Part shown: in pieces, positions 1 to 7,642 of the stretch | Numbering within the stretch: the first letter of the stretch is position 1 | How the letters are laid out: every line of letters starts with the position of its first letter | Source: JBCDHN01 sp964351855 | GTDB taxonomy: Bacteria > Verrucomicrobiota > Verrucomicrobiia > Verrucomicrobiales > DEV007 | Length of the DNA stretch: 19,358 bases | NCBI GenBank assembly: GCA_964351855.1 | Contig: CAYGQD010000138.1 | Location: forward strand, 1-19,358 | Reading direction: 5' to 3' | Program-made: the position numbers and the translations under genes | Notes under the pieces: model-generated | Told to the model about the DNA's origin: nothing | What the model saw: the letters and a program-made list of their open reading frames with translations, nothing else | Database searches by the model: none

Positions 1-302
1 TTTTGCTACGAGGTCTATGTTCAGAAGTTCAAGAGGTGGCGGGCGTGACGCTTACGCTTAATCACTCCTCGACTAATATGATGCCGGTTCGTTTCCTCCG
101 TCGCGCCTCTCACAACCACAGAAATTTGCGAACGCTATCACCGGTTTTCAGCATCCTGGCAAAACGACATTTTTTCCAGCTTCAAGACATGAGGAAGGAA
201 GTGGGACGGGTAACCCAGTAACCGGCAGAAATGGCCGGGATTCCAAATTTCCCAAGTACCACGAGCAGGCTTTGATCGACCGCCAATCAATAATCCATTT
301 GC
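1..302. other. Gene-less left edge
   Basis: No reading frame here resembles a known protein. A 72-codon open frame on the plus strand (3-221) has no recognisable motif and no ribosome-binding site, so I do not call it. A 5-bp GC hairpin (CCGGC/GCCGG, 222-238) lies about 65 bp past the stop of the GT2 gene in its direction of transcription. It lacks a T-run, so it is at best a weak transcript end. Confidence 0.4.
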
Positions 303-1184
303 TCAGTTGAGTCTCTTGCTTTCAAAGCTATAAAAGCCCGACCAGATGCCGGACAGTCGACGAGTATTCGCAATCAATGGAACTCGGCGTAGCAGTAAGG
401 CACTCATCACGATCTTCGTTAAAGGAGCCACGATCATTTTTCGCAAAAAATGATACAGCGCGGCGGTATCTCCCTGTCTTAAATATTTAGCAATGCTCGC
501 GCCTTCTCCGAAAGCGTAGTTGAACGACTTGTCGAGGGTTTCTTGGACGCTTCTTGTTTTGTGGTAAATCTTTACTGCTGGATCATAGCGTCCCTTAAAG
601 CCTGCTTTCATTAAACTGAAAACGTAATCAGTCCCCTCCGAGCATCGATACTTTGCACAAAACCCAAAATCCTCATCGAGAGGATGCTTCTCATAGTCGA
701 TTTTCTGGAGATCGAAAAACAGCGTGAACTCGATTCCGTAGAGATTGATTCGTGAAAAGTCATCTGCCTCGGGTCTCTGGTTTCCGATACCTAATTGGTC
801 CCTGTTATCGATATCATAACAAGCTGCACTAAAAACGGCATAATCTGGATTCTCCTTAAAGAAGCTGGCGACTTGGTCCAAAACACCTTTTTCGTAGACA
901 CAGTCGTCATCTGGCCAGGCAACGATCCGACCTTCTGCGATGCGCATGCCATAAGCTCTCCCTCTTCCCGGTCCTCTGAATTCCACCTTGTGATGCCTTA
1001 TTGGGAAGATGGAAGAATATTTCTCGACCACATTGTTCAGTCGATCGTCATCATTTTGATCGACCAATATCAATTCAAATGATTGGGAAAGCTGATCCTG
1101 AAGGGACCGGAACAGTCTGTCAATGTCGTCGACTCGATCACCGCGGGTTGAAACAACTAATGAGAAATCAATATCGGAAGCCAT
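303..1184 (-). CDS. Family 2 glycosyltransferase
   Basis: The 293-residue protein has the GT-A fold signature of family 2 transferases: an N-terminal beta strand with SLVVSTRGD (about 8-16), an ILVDQNDDD strand (about 39-47) and an acidic PDDDC motif (91-95) that would coordinate the metal and nucleotide-sugar diphosphate. Such enzymes add one sugar to the lipid-linked repeat unit on the cytoplasmic face of the inner membrane. The C-terminal part (about 245-275) is basic and hydrophobic and may touch the membrane. It is the last visible gene of the minus-strand glycan operon, but 184 bp separate it from the sulfotransferase gene. That gap is AT-rich and holds a TATGAT hexamer and a Fur-like box, so the gene may have its own promoter. 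The donor and acceptor sugars cannot be told from sequence. Confidence 0.88.
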   Translation of the reverse strand: MASDIDFSLVVSTRGDRVDDIDRLFRSLQDQLSQSFELILVDQNDDDRLNNVVEKYSSIFPIRHHKVEFRGPGRGRAYGMRIAEGRIVAWPDDDCVYEKGVLDQVASFFKENPDYAVFSAACYDIDNRDQLGIGNQRPEADDFSRINLYGIEFTLFFDLQKIDYEKHPLDEDFGFCAKYRCSEGTDYVFSLMKAGFKGRYDPAVKIYHKTRSVQETLDKSFNYAFGEGASIAKYLRQGDTAALYHFLRKMIVAPLTKIVMSALLLRRVPLIANTRRLSGIWSGFYSFESKRLN

Positions 1185-1196
1185 GATTCAATATTT

Positions 1197-1202
1197 ATCA
1201 TA
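1197..1202 (-). promoter_or_regulatory. Candidate -10 hexamer of the GT2 gene
   Basis: On the minus strand the hexamer reads TATGAT (5 of 6 to TATAAT) in an unusually AT-rich stretch just upstream of the GT2 start at 1184. No good -35 hexamer lies at the right distance, and a start site here would leave a very short leader, so this is tentative. Confidence 0.25.
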
Positions 1203-1216
1203 ACAAATAATTATTT

Positions 1217-1231
1217 CAATAATGATTATCA
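1217..1231 (-). promoter_or_regulatory. Fur-box-like palindrome upstream of the GT2 gene
   Basis: The minus strand reads TGATAATCATTATTG. Its first 13 bases equal part of the E. coli Fur consensus (GATAATGATAATCATTATC), and 15 of 19 positions match over the full box. It fits the 7-1-7 form TGATAAT-N-ATTATCA with two mismatches. It lies 33-47 bp upstream of the GT2 start and just upstream of the TATGAT hexamer, a place where a repressor could act. The region is AT-rich, which raises the chance of a fortuitous match. Confidence 0.4.
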
Positions 1232-1368
1232 CTTTTTCACCGTTTTTCCGTTCCCCGATTTCAACAGGTATAGCAACTCCAGCTTATCGTGCGGACTCTC
1301 ACTTTATCTATCCACGTTTAGGTTTGATATGAGAACGCCCTCGATATGCCTATGGCCAAAGTGGTCCC

Positions 1369-2277
1369 TTATGATTGCAGCAGCCACGCTGGACGAGACC
1401 CCAAAAGACTGGATAGCTTCTCAACATCTCCGGCGTAAAACTCCTTGATCTCCTCAAGACGAGACCAGTCATCGTGCTCGGGTGTCGGCTCGAATTTACT
1501 GAGTAGCTCGCCTGAGCGCATGACGCCATTCTTCATACGATCATACATGTCTACTGGAACCATCTGCTTTAGAGGTCGGCCACACTTCAGGGCAATCGAA
1601 ACCAGCGAACGGCCAACAACGCCTTTCACTCCGTATCCGGTGTTTCGGCGACTCCTGCTCAAGTCAACCAATTGAGCATCGAGATCGAGGAAATCAAAAA
1701 TTCGCTCGCAGCCTTTCGACCAATCCTGTTTCAATTCTTCAAAAACGAGGCAAAGTACCTGTTCCTCTGAAAAGATCGAATAGGCGGCCTTTAGGCTATT
1801 GTGATACAGGCTACGTGTGAACAGATGCCTATAGGGAGATGTGGACTCGTGTTTTGAGTGGCCCCTATCCGTACAGTAGGTGAATAGCTCAGAAAATGAC
1901 TGACGAGGCACACTTCCAAGAGTTAGCATCATCTGATAGTGGGAATAGGCTCTGTCGATCGGGTCTCTAAATACCACAACCATTTTCGCCTTCCCGTCAG
2001 TTTCTCTTGAGATTCGCTGCATGGCTTTCTCGTAGTAGAAGTAGAGAGGAGAGCCATCCAGAAGATAGGTCTCTTCATTCGCATCCTTAAACAGACTGGT
2101 GTATTCGCTCCACTCCATATCTTCCTGATCATTCCATATTCCCTCTAGGAATGCCCGAGGCTCCTTGATACTTGGCGCAAAAATATCTGAATGCTGAGCT
2201 AGCAAATCATATAGGAAGGATGTTCCGGCCTTTTCAACGCCAGAGATGAACAGATTGGGAATTTTGCCTGTTGCCAT
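1369..2277 (-). CDS. PAPS-dependent carbohydrate sulfotransferase
   Basis: The 302-residue protein has both cofactor motifs of the sulfotransferase family. The 5'-phosphosulfate loop is GVEKAGTSFLYDLL (13-26), with K16 as the likely catalytic Lys. The 3'-phosphate motif is VVFRDPIDRAYSHY (101-114), with R104 and S112 as the expected binding residues. It would transfer sulfate from PAPS to a sugar hydroxyl, in the cytoplasm since no signal peptide or membrane segment is seen. It lies 7 bp after the GT4 gene, and an AGGA about 6 bases before the ATG is one of the few Shine-Dalgarno-like sites in the operon. Its position among polymer-building genes implies that the exported polysaccharide is sulfated. 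Protein or lipid acceptors are possible but less likely here. Confidence 0.88.
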   Translation of the reverse strand: MATGKIPNLFISGVEKAGTSFLYDLLAQHSDIFAPSIKEPRAFLEGIWNDQEDMEWSEYTSLFKDANEETYLLDGSPLYFYYEKAMQRISRETDGKAKMVVVFRDPIDRAYSHYQMMLTLGSVPRQSFSELFTYCTDRGHSKHESTSPYRHLFTRSLYHNSLKAAYSIFSEEQVLCLVFEELKQDWSKGCERIFDFLDLDAQLVDLSRSRRNTGYGVKGVVGRSLVSIALKCGRPLKQMVPVDMYDRMKNGVMRSGELLSKFEPTPEHDDWSRLEEIKEFYAGDVEKLSSLLGSRPAWLLQS

Positions 2278-2284
2278 GACTATC

Positions 2285-3460
2285 CTAGAATGGTGACAGA
2301 ATTTTGTGATCAGTTGCCTCGTTGATACGGAGTTGGGCGAGAATTTCTCTCACTTTGCCGACTGTTTTCTCTAGAGAGCAATTCTCTCTGGCGAATCCAT
2401 AGGCGTCTGCTACAGCACGCGATCGATCTTCCGATCCGTCTGTGACGGCTTTCATTGCGATATGAAGCTGAGAAACGTTTCCGCTCTCCACAAGAATTCC
2501 TCGTTCGTTATTTTGCCCAACTAATTCAGTAGCCCCTCCTCCTCTCGTCGCAATCACAGGACGTTTACTCAGCATTGCTTCGACAATCACTCGCCCGAAG
2601 GGTTCTGGATCAGTCGATGCATGGACGATCGCATCACAAGCGGCCATAACTTCAGGGACATCATCCCGAAATCCCAAAAAAGAAACTCGATCCTCAATCT
2701 CGAGTTCGCAAACTCGTTTTTTCACCTTCGTGGCATAAGCATCATCTCCATCAAAGAGTGCATCTCCAACGATGAGGCCGCGGAGCCTGTCACATTGCGC
2801 CAGCGCCTCAATAAACTGAAGTTGTCCTTTCCATTCAGCGAGCCTTCCGAAAATCCCCACGGTCTTCGCCTCAGGCAATCCGAGGCGAGTCCGCCATCCC
2901 GAGCAAAGTTCCTCGCCTGGTAGAAATTTCCGAGAATCGAGACCGTTGTAGACCACGGAGGCCTCTGTTCTACCTCCCGCTTCCCGGAATGCGTCCAGCG
3001 TGGCTTGCGAATTCGCGATGACATGATTGCATCCACGATTCGCCATAAAGACAATTAGCCGCCTGTTAAACTGGCTGAAATGAGGGCTCGTTATGATGTC
3101 ACGAAGGTGCCACACCGTCTTTCGGCCTCCCAGCACAGCCGCAACGAAGGATACCAATGCTGCTTTCTGTGTGTTCGGGTAGACGATATCGCCTGAGCGC
3201 GACAATCGGAGAACTTCTCTTACAGGCTCAATGAGAGCCCGAACCGCCAAGCTTGCACTGAATAGCCCGGCACTTCTCCGTACATTTTCCAGTTTTGAAC
3301 TGCAAACCGAAACCTGAACCCCTTTTGCTTCGAGCCTTTCGCGAAATGGACCATCACTGAGCAAAAGCACGTGACTTTCTGCGCTCAGCTCGGAAGCCAA
3401 GTCTAGTAAGCTCAATTCCGCGCCACCAAGGGCTCCAGTCTGGTCTACAAAAAGAATCAA
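2285..3460 (-). CDS. Family 4 glycosyltransferase
   Basis: The 391-residue GT-B protein opens with ILFVDQTGALGGAE (2-15), the acceptor-side Gly-rich loop of GT4 enzymes. The donor-binding half has GRLAEWKG (205-212), supplying R206 and K211, and the EX7E motif E286-PFGRVIV-E294. It is a cytoplasmic, membrane-associated retaining transferase that would extend the repeat unit; its sugar is unknown. The start is TTG at 3460: the frame is closed by TAA a few codons upstream, no ATG lies between, and the conserved fold begins at residue 2. The upstream gap to wzy contains the 44-residue membrane ORF (3516-3650). The stop is 7 bp from the sulfotransferase start, so the two genes are probably cotranscribed. 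Confidence 0.9.
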   Translation of the reverse strand: MILFVDQTGALGGAELSLLDLASELSAESHVLLLSDGPFRERLEAKGVQVSVCSSKLENVRRSAGLFSASLAVRALIEPVREVLRLSRSGDIVYPNTQKAALVSFVAAVLGGRKTVWHLRDIITSPHFSQFNRRLIVFMANRGCNHVIANSQATLDAFREAGGRTEASVVYNGLDSRKFLPGEELCSGWRTRLGLPEAKTVGIFGRLAEWKGQLQFIEALAQCDRLRGLIVGDALFDGDDAYATKVKKRVCELEIEDRVSFLGFRDDVPEVMAACDAIVHASTDPEPFGRVIVEAMLSKRPVIATRGGGATELVGQNNERGILVESGNVSQLHIAMKAVTDGSEDRSRAVADAYGFARENCSLEKTVGKVREILAQLRINEATDHKILSPF

Positions 3461-3515
3461 GTTGCTATCTTTGTTCGGGTTGTCCCCATCTAGTCCTGCA
3501 TTTTAGCAGTAATCG

Positions 3516-3650
3516 TCAAGGTTGGATTGCGAAGTAGAACGAAATAGCGGCGACAATACACTCAAAGAGGAGGAATGTAAAAGCATACGTCGGAAGTCTG
3601 AATATTTTCAACTTAAGATGGATGGTTCGACGCACAAAATGCACTCTCAT
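3516..3650 (-). CDS. Small membrane ORF coupled to wzy (possible remnant of a priming sugar transferase)
   Basis: This 44-codon frame starts with an ATG that overlaps the wzy stop as ATGA, the usual layout for translational coupling. The peptide has a basic N-terminus (MRVHFVRRTIHLKLKIFRLP) and one hydrophobic segment (about 22-42, TYAFTFLLFECIVAAISFYF), then stops after AIQP. A basic IFxxP/Y stretch followed by a single membrane helix resembles, by eye, the N-terminus of EpsB/WbaP-type polyprenyl-phosphate sugar transferases. No such enzyme is otherwise present in the window. It may be a decayed 5' fragment of one, or a real single-pass small protein. Neither the similarity nor expression is proven, but the exact ATGA overlap and the clear membrane segment make pure chance less likely. 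Confidence 0.45.
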   Translation of the reverse strand: MRVHFVRRTIHLKLKIFRLPTYAFTFLLFECIVAAISFYFAIQP

Positions 3651-4936
3651 TCTTCAATGTGATTTGGATGGTTGGTATTGAATGGTTGTAAAAGATGCCG
3701 TGCACGATCCTGTAGGCGAGATATTTTTTTGTATGGGCCTCTCGAAGGAAGTAGCGCGAACGGAACTCCGGCAATGAAAAACAAAAAATAGGAATAGGTC
3801 CCAATGTAGCCAACCGTGTACAAGGCGAGCAAAGATACAATAAGTCCTTCAGGGCGGGTAGATAGAAGGTATCGGGCGCTTGCAATGAACAGGAATACGG
3901 TCCAAAAAATCAAGTAAAGATAACCTAGGTAACCCCAACGAAGATAGAAAAGGGCCCATCCATAGTGCGCGTTGGAGTAATCTCTTTTCCAGTTCCAGGT
4001 ATATTTCACATCGTAGGAGGCGCCGTGGCCAGCTCCAAACAGCTTGCCCTTGAATCCCATATTCTCGATCTTAATGGAAATGGCGTCCAACTCAGCTTGG
4101 CGCTCCCCGATGGACCCCGTTCGATCTGATAGATCAACATTCTGTAGCCCGGTAATTCGTTGTGCGATCTTGCTGTCTTCCGGTATAAGAGCAACCGCGA
4201 GTCCAGCCCCAAACACTCCGAACAACACGATCATCAGCACACGAGAAGGTCGGCTGACGATGTTTCGGGCCATATAGATAACCAAAAACAACAGCAAAAA
4301 TGCCATCGTAGTTCGATTCCATGTCGAAATGGTAAACGCCAGGATGATGGCAGCAGAAACGAATTTATAGAAGTGGACGTCCCTCGTGGGAGCGACCAAA
4401 AGGCCCACACAAAGGATAACGATGGCGACGGCGGTCGATGTCGAACTCCCCAAATTGGCGGAGGAGGTCGAATGGAGGACCATTGCGCCAATCCCAGAAA
4501 GAAGCATTAAGGCGCTGAAAATGTAGGTCCATTTTTCGAGGTTTTTGAAATCGAAGTTTCGAAATGATCGAGAATCCGCCAGTAAGAGGGTGTTGAACAA
4601 AACGACGAGGACGTTGGCGGTGTCGATCAGAATTCGACTTTTGGAGTTCGCTGAAAGGAATCCTATCACCACCCCGTGGAAGATCATGAAAATCAACAGT
4701 GGCACTATGGGGTTTACCTTGCTGATTCGAATTCTGATTGTTCGCCAGTTGAGAAACTGCCAAGCATAGTCTAGGGCAAGCATGCCGTAAAAAATCAGTT
4801 GGCGCTGCTGATTGAGGACCTTGGATTCCATCCCGAGGCCAAACTCAAAAATCACTCGCGTGATGAGCGTAGAGAACAGTAGGTAAAGGAGGAGCCTCTC
4901 AAAGAATGGACCAATTTTGGGAAGTTGGAATCTCAT
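3647..4936 (-). CDS. wzy: Wzy-like polysaccharide polymerase / O-antigen ligase family protein
   Basis: The 429-residue, strongly hydrophobic protein has about ten to twelve predicted membrane segments and a large polar loop between about 252 and 325, the usual layout of Wzy polymerases and O-antigen ligases. Family-like points are TWNRTTMAF (205-213), matching the S/T-R-T segment of this family, a glycine-rich GAGHG (301-305) and NAHYGWALFYLRWG (322-335), with H324 as a candidate functional residue at the periplasmic face. Beside wzx and a Wzc-like protein it is best read as the polymerase that joins lipid-linked repeat units in the periplasm. The start at 4936 lies 53 bp after the wzx stop and has no clear Shine-Dalgarno sequence. 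Sequence alone cannot separate polymerase from ligase; context favours polymerase. Confidence 0.82.
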   Translation of the reverse strand: MRFQLPKIGPFFERLLLYLLFSTLITRVIFEFGLGMESKVLNQQRQLIFYGMLALDYAWQFLNWRTIRIRISKVNPIVPLLIFMIFHGVVIGFLSANSKSRILIDTANVLVVLFNTLLLADSRSFRNFDFKNLEKWTYIFSALMLLSGIGAMVLHSTSSANLGSSTSTAVAIVILCVGLLVAPTRDVHFYKFVSAAIILAFTISTWNRTTMAFLLLFLVIYMARNIVSRPSRVLMIVLFGVFGAGLAVALIPEDSKIAQRITGLQNVDLSDRTGSIGERQAELDAISIKIENMGFKGKLFGAGHGASYDVKYTWNWKRDYSNAHYGWALFYLRWGYLGYLYLIFWTVFLFIASARYLLSTRPEGLIVSLLALYTVGYIGTYSYFLFFIAGVPFALLPSRGPYKKISRLQDRARHLLQPFNTNHPNHIEE

Positions 4937-4989
4937 CCGCGTATCGAAATGGGGGTATTCATTGAGGCGGTTCTGAGGAAGGGAGGCGC

Positions 4990-6324
4990 TCAGGAGGCGG
5001 TAACTCGCAAGTCACCGGATACGCGAAATTCTCCACTCCGTAATCCGCGTCTCAGGTCCAAAAGAGAGATGCCTATCGACACCGAAAGGATGAAGATGTT
5101 CATGTAGATCACATCCTCCAGCTCTGCCAAGTTGAGGATGAAGAGGCTCGCCACGAAAACCGAAACAAAACCAACAATTTCATAACGCTTGTGAAAATGA
5201 AGCCAGCCTCGAGAGCGTGTGATATCAAAGAGGAATCGCAGCATGAGATCGGCAAGCACCAGCCATCCGATTAAACGGACTTCGGTTTCGTACCCTCTAA
5301 ATCCATCGCCAAGGAGGTTTAGCAGAATGGATGGGAGAAGATAGCAGGCTCCAAGGAGTAGGATGGCTGGGGGAAGAACAAAACAAAGAGAACGAAGACA
5401 TATTGAAACGTACCTTTTCCTGTTGCCAACTCTGGTAAGCTTCGGAACGACAGAAATAGTGATATATTTGTAGACAGGAGCCATAGCTCGTCCAAAACGC
5501 CGCATTCCTTGAAACGCGCCAAGGATAGCTGCTTGCCCCTGAATAGAGAGGACAAACTTCACGAATTCGGTTCGGACCGTGGAGAAGGCGACGTTTGGTA
5601 GAAGTGACCAAAAGCTTCTCTTGAGGAAAGCAAGATCATCATTAAGGGGTTTTGGTGCCCGTCCAACCCGTCGGAGTAGGCGTGAGCGAGTCATCAAAGC
5701 TCTCCAGATTTCGATCAGAGCAAGAGAAAGGATCACATAGACTCCGTTCTCGAAAATTGACGACATTACGACGCTGGACAATGCGGAAATGACGCCAAAT
5801 CCAGCATCGAATCGGGAAACGAGCTTGCCGTTCCCGAGGAGCATAAAGCCCTCTGAAAATAGCGAACAGCAGACGAGTGATGAGCCGTAGCAAAGTGCAC
5901 CAAAAACAGCCCAAGCAAGTGCGGAGGACGTCAGACCAAGTCGGTACAAGAGAAAAGCTGCAACCAGAAGGATAACGACTCCTGCGATGATTGAGAATCG
6001 TAAACGGAGGTGAGCGAGTGCGCTAAAAATCCTTAAGACCGTTGGATCGGTTTTATCAGACTTCGCTAGCAGTTCAGAGGCGCCGATGAAGAGTCCGGAA
6101 TTACCAAGCGCATTGAGCATTTGGCCCAACGCAACCATCAGGACGTATTGCCCATACCCTACGATGCCTAAATTTCTGATAAGAATAAAACCAGCGACGA
6201 GGGTAAAAATGAGAGAGGCACCTTGGATGAGGAAAAACTCTCCCTCATTTTTGATGAGGGATTTAGTTAGTTTCTTCGGGCTCTTCGGAGCGCTTGGCTC
6301 CATCGATCGATGCTCACTGCTCAT
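4990..6324 (-). CDS. wzx: Wzx-like oligosaccharide flippase (MATE/MOP superfamily)
   Basis: The 444-residue protein begins with a polar, Pro/Lys-rich tail (1-28) followed by alternating hydrophobic segments to the C-terminus, about twelve in all. The first block, with GEFFLIQGASLIFTLVAGF and RNLGIVGYGQYVLMVALGQ, is typical of polysaccharide flippases: a first helix, then an LG..GYGQY loop. It would flip undecaprenyl-linked repeat units from the cytoplasmic to the periplasmic leaflet for the Wzy-like polymerase encoded next. Its ATG overlaps the end of the preceding GT4 gene by 11 bp, so translation is probably coupled. Length and layout are normal for the family. A lipid II-type or teichoic-acid flippase is possible in principle, but the neighbours argue for exopolysaccharide. 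Confidence 0.87.
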   Translation of the reverse strand: MSSEHRSMEPSAPKSPKKLTKSLIKNEGEFFLIQGASLIFTLVAGFILIRNLGIVGYGQYVLMVALGQMLNALGNSGLFIGASELLAKSDKTDPTVLRIFSALAHLRLRFSIIAGVVILLVAAFLLYRLGLTSSALAWAVFGALCYGSSLVCCSLFSEGFMLLGNGKLVSRFDAGFGVISALSSVVMSSIFENGVYVILSLALIEIWRALMTRSRLLRRVGRAPKPLNDDLAFLKRSFWSLLPNVAFSTVRTEFVKFVLSIQGQAAILGAFQGMRRFGRAMAPVYKYITISVVPKLTRVGNRKRYVSICLRSLCFVLPPAILLLGACYLLPSILLNLLGDGFRGYETEVRLIGWLVLADLMLRFLFDITRSRGWLHFHKRYEIVGFVSVFVASLFILNLAELEDVIYMNIFILSVSIGISLLDLRRGLRSGEFRVSGDLRVTAS

Positions 6325-7570
6325 TGTTTTCCGGATTGCTCAGGCTCAATCCAGATTCTTTCTCCATGTAGGAAATCATCCTCTTCAGAAAGACTTCTTC
6401 GGAAAACTTTTCAGCATTCGCGCGAATCTTCATTGGATTCCAGGATTGGGCTTCGAAGTCAGGCACAACCGAAGCCAAGCTTTCAGCGGATGGATCAGGA
6501 AAGAACATGCCAGTGGTGCCTGATTCAATCGTCTCTAACGCGCCTCCAGCCTCAAAGGCCAGTACAGGCTTACCGCAGGCCTGCGCCTCGACGGGCGTAA
6601 TCCCAAAGTCTTCCAGCCCAGGGAAGACAAATGCGTAACAGTTTCGCATGTGCCACGTGACCTCTTCATCAGATAAGCGTCCCTTGAATTCGATGGTTGG
6701 TCCTGCCAGGCCCTCTAGCCGCTCACGATCGGGTCCATCTCCAATGATAATGAGACGTTTCCCGAGTTTGGAAAGTCCCTCCACGGCTCGATCAATTGCT
6801 TTATATCCCACAAGCCGGGATACGATGAGGTAAAAGTCTTCGGAATTCTCGGAAACGGTAAATCGATCAACATTTACGGGAGGATAAATGACGACCGATT
6901 CCCTCCCGTAGAATTCCTTGATTCTGTCCTGCACCATTTTGGAGTTCGCGATAAAATGGGAAACACGTTGGGCTGCGTGGTAATCAGCGATGCGAAAAAG
7001 GGGGAGGACATAGCCAACGAGACGTCTAATTAAGGGATTTGAAACCTCGTAGGGGAGGTAGTTTTCCGGTTGCCAAAAAAAACGGGGAGGAGTGTGGCAA
7101 TAGCAAAACACGTTCGAGGAGTGGGAAAAATTAGTCCATTTCGCAAAACCACTGCTGCTCATCCAGACAACATCAGAATCAAGCTTGCCCAAGGCCTTGA
7201 AAGCGAATGGATAGAGGGGAAAAAGGGTTTTAAACCGTTCATCAATCCCGGGGATACGTTGCATCCATGTGTTTTTAATCTTTCGACCATAGAATTCTGG
7301 GAATAGACTTTCGTATTTGGTCGCACTGGTGACGATTTCAGAATTGGGAAATGCTTTTGCCATTAGTGCCACAACCCGCTCGGCACCGCCCATCTGGATC
7401 AAGTAGTCATGCACAATGAGGGGGGAGATGGTTACTTCTGAGTGCTCCACCCCTGGCTCTCGCGGGAGGTTTTCCGGTTGTGCTTCCTTTGGATCAATCA
7501 CAGGTGATTGATCTTCCTTTAAGGCTGTAGCAGGCTTGTTCGAGTGTGAAAATGAAGCAGGCTTTGTCAT
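6314..7570 (-). CDS. Family 4 glycosyltransferase, mannosyltransferase WbaZ-like
   Basis: The 418-residue GT-B enzyme has a polar extension (1-48) before the conserved domain starts at LIVHDYLIQMGGAERV (51-66). It carries SSGFAKW and CYCHTPPRFFW (157-166), seen in WbaZ-type GDP-mannose transferases. It also has SRLVGYK (251-257), supplying the phosphate-binding R252 and K257, and the EX7E motif E320-DFGITPV-E328. It should add a hexose, perhaps mannose, to the lipid-linked unit in the cytoplasm; the mannose assignment is only by resemblance. The stop overlaps the wzx start. The poorly conserved N-terminal 48 residues may mean that the true start is internal, but no in-frame Met lies between residue 1 and the domain, so I keep 7570. 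Confidence 0.88.
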   Translation of the reverse strand: MTKPASFSHSNKPATALKEDQSPVIDPKEAQPENLPREPGVEHSEVTISPLIVHDYLIQMGGAERVVALMAKAFPNSEIVTSATKYESLFPEFYGRKIKNTWMQRIPGIDERFKTLFPLYPFAFKALGKLDSDVVWMSSSGFAKWTNFSHSSNVFCYCHTPPRFFWQPENYLPYEVSNPLIRRLVGYVLPLFRIADYHAAQRVSHFIANSKMVQDRIKEFYGRESVVIYPPVNVDRFTVSENSEDFYLIVSRLVGYKAIDRAVEGLSKLGKRLIIIGDGPDRERLEGLAGPTIEFKGRLSDEEVTWHMRNCYAFVFPGLEDFGITPVEAQACGKPVLAFEAGGALETIESGTTGMFFPDPSAESLASVVPDFEAQSWNPMKIRANAEKFSEEVFLKRMISYMEKESGLSLSNPENNEQ

Positions 7571-7642
7571 ATCATTTTGGGGCCTATCGATCTGGAGCTA
7601 CCGTTTGAAAAGGGGCTCGTTTCTCGCGCTGGAAATTTCGCG

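Noticed and set aside
3..221. 72-codon plus-strand open frame at the left edge
   Set aside because: No motif, no ribosome-binding site, and alternative frames look equally unconvincing.
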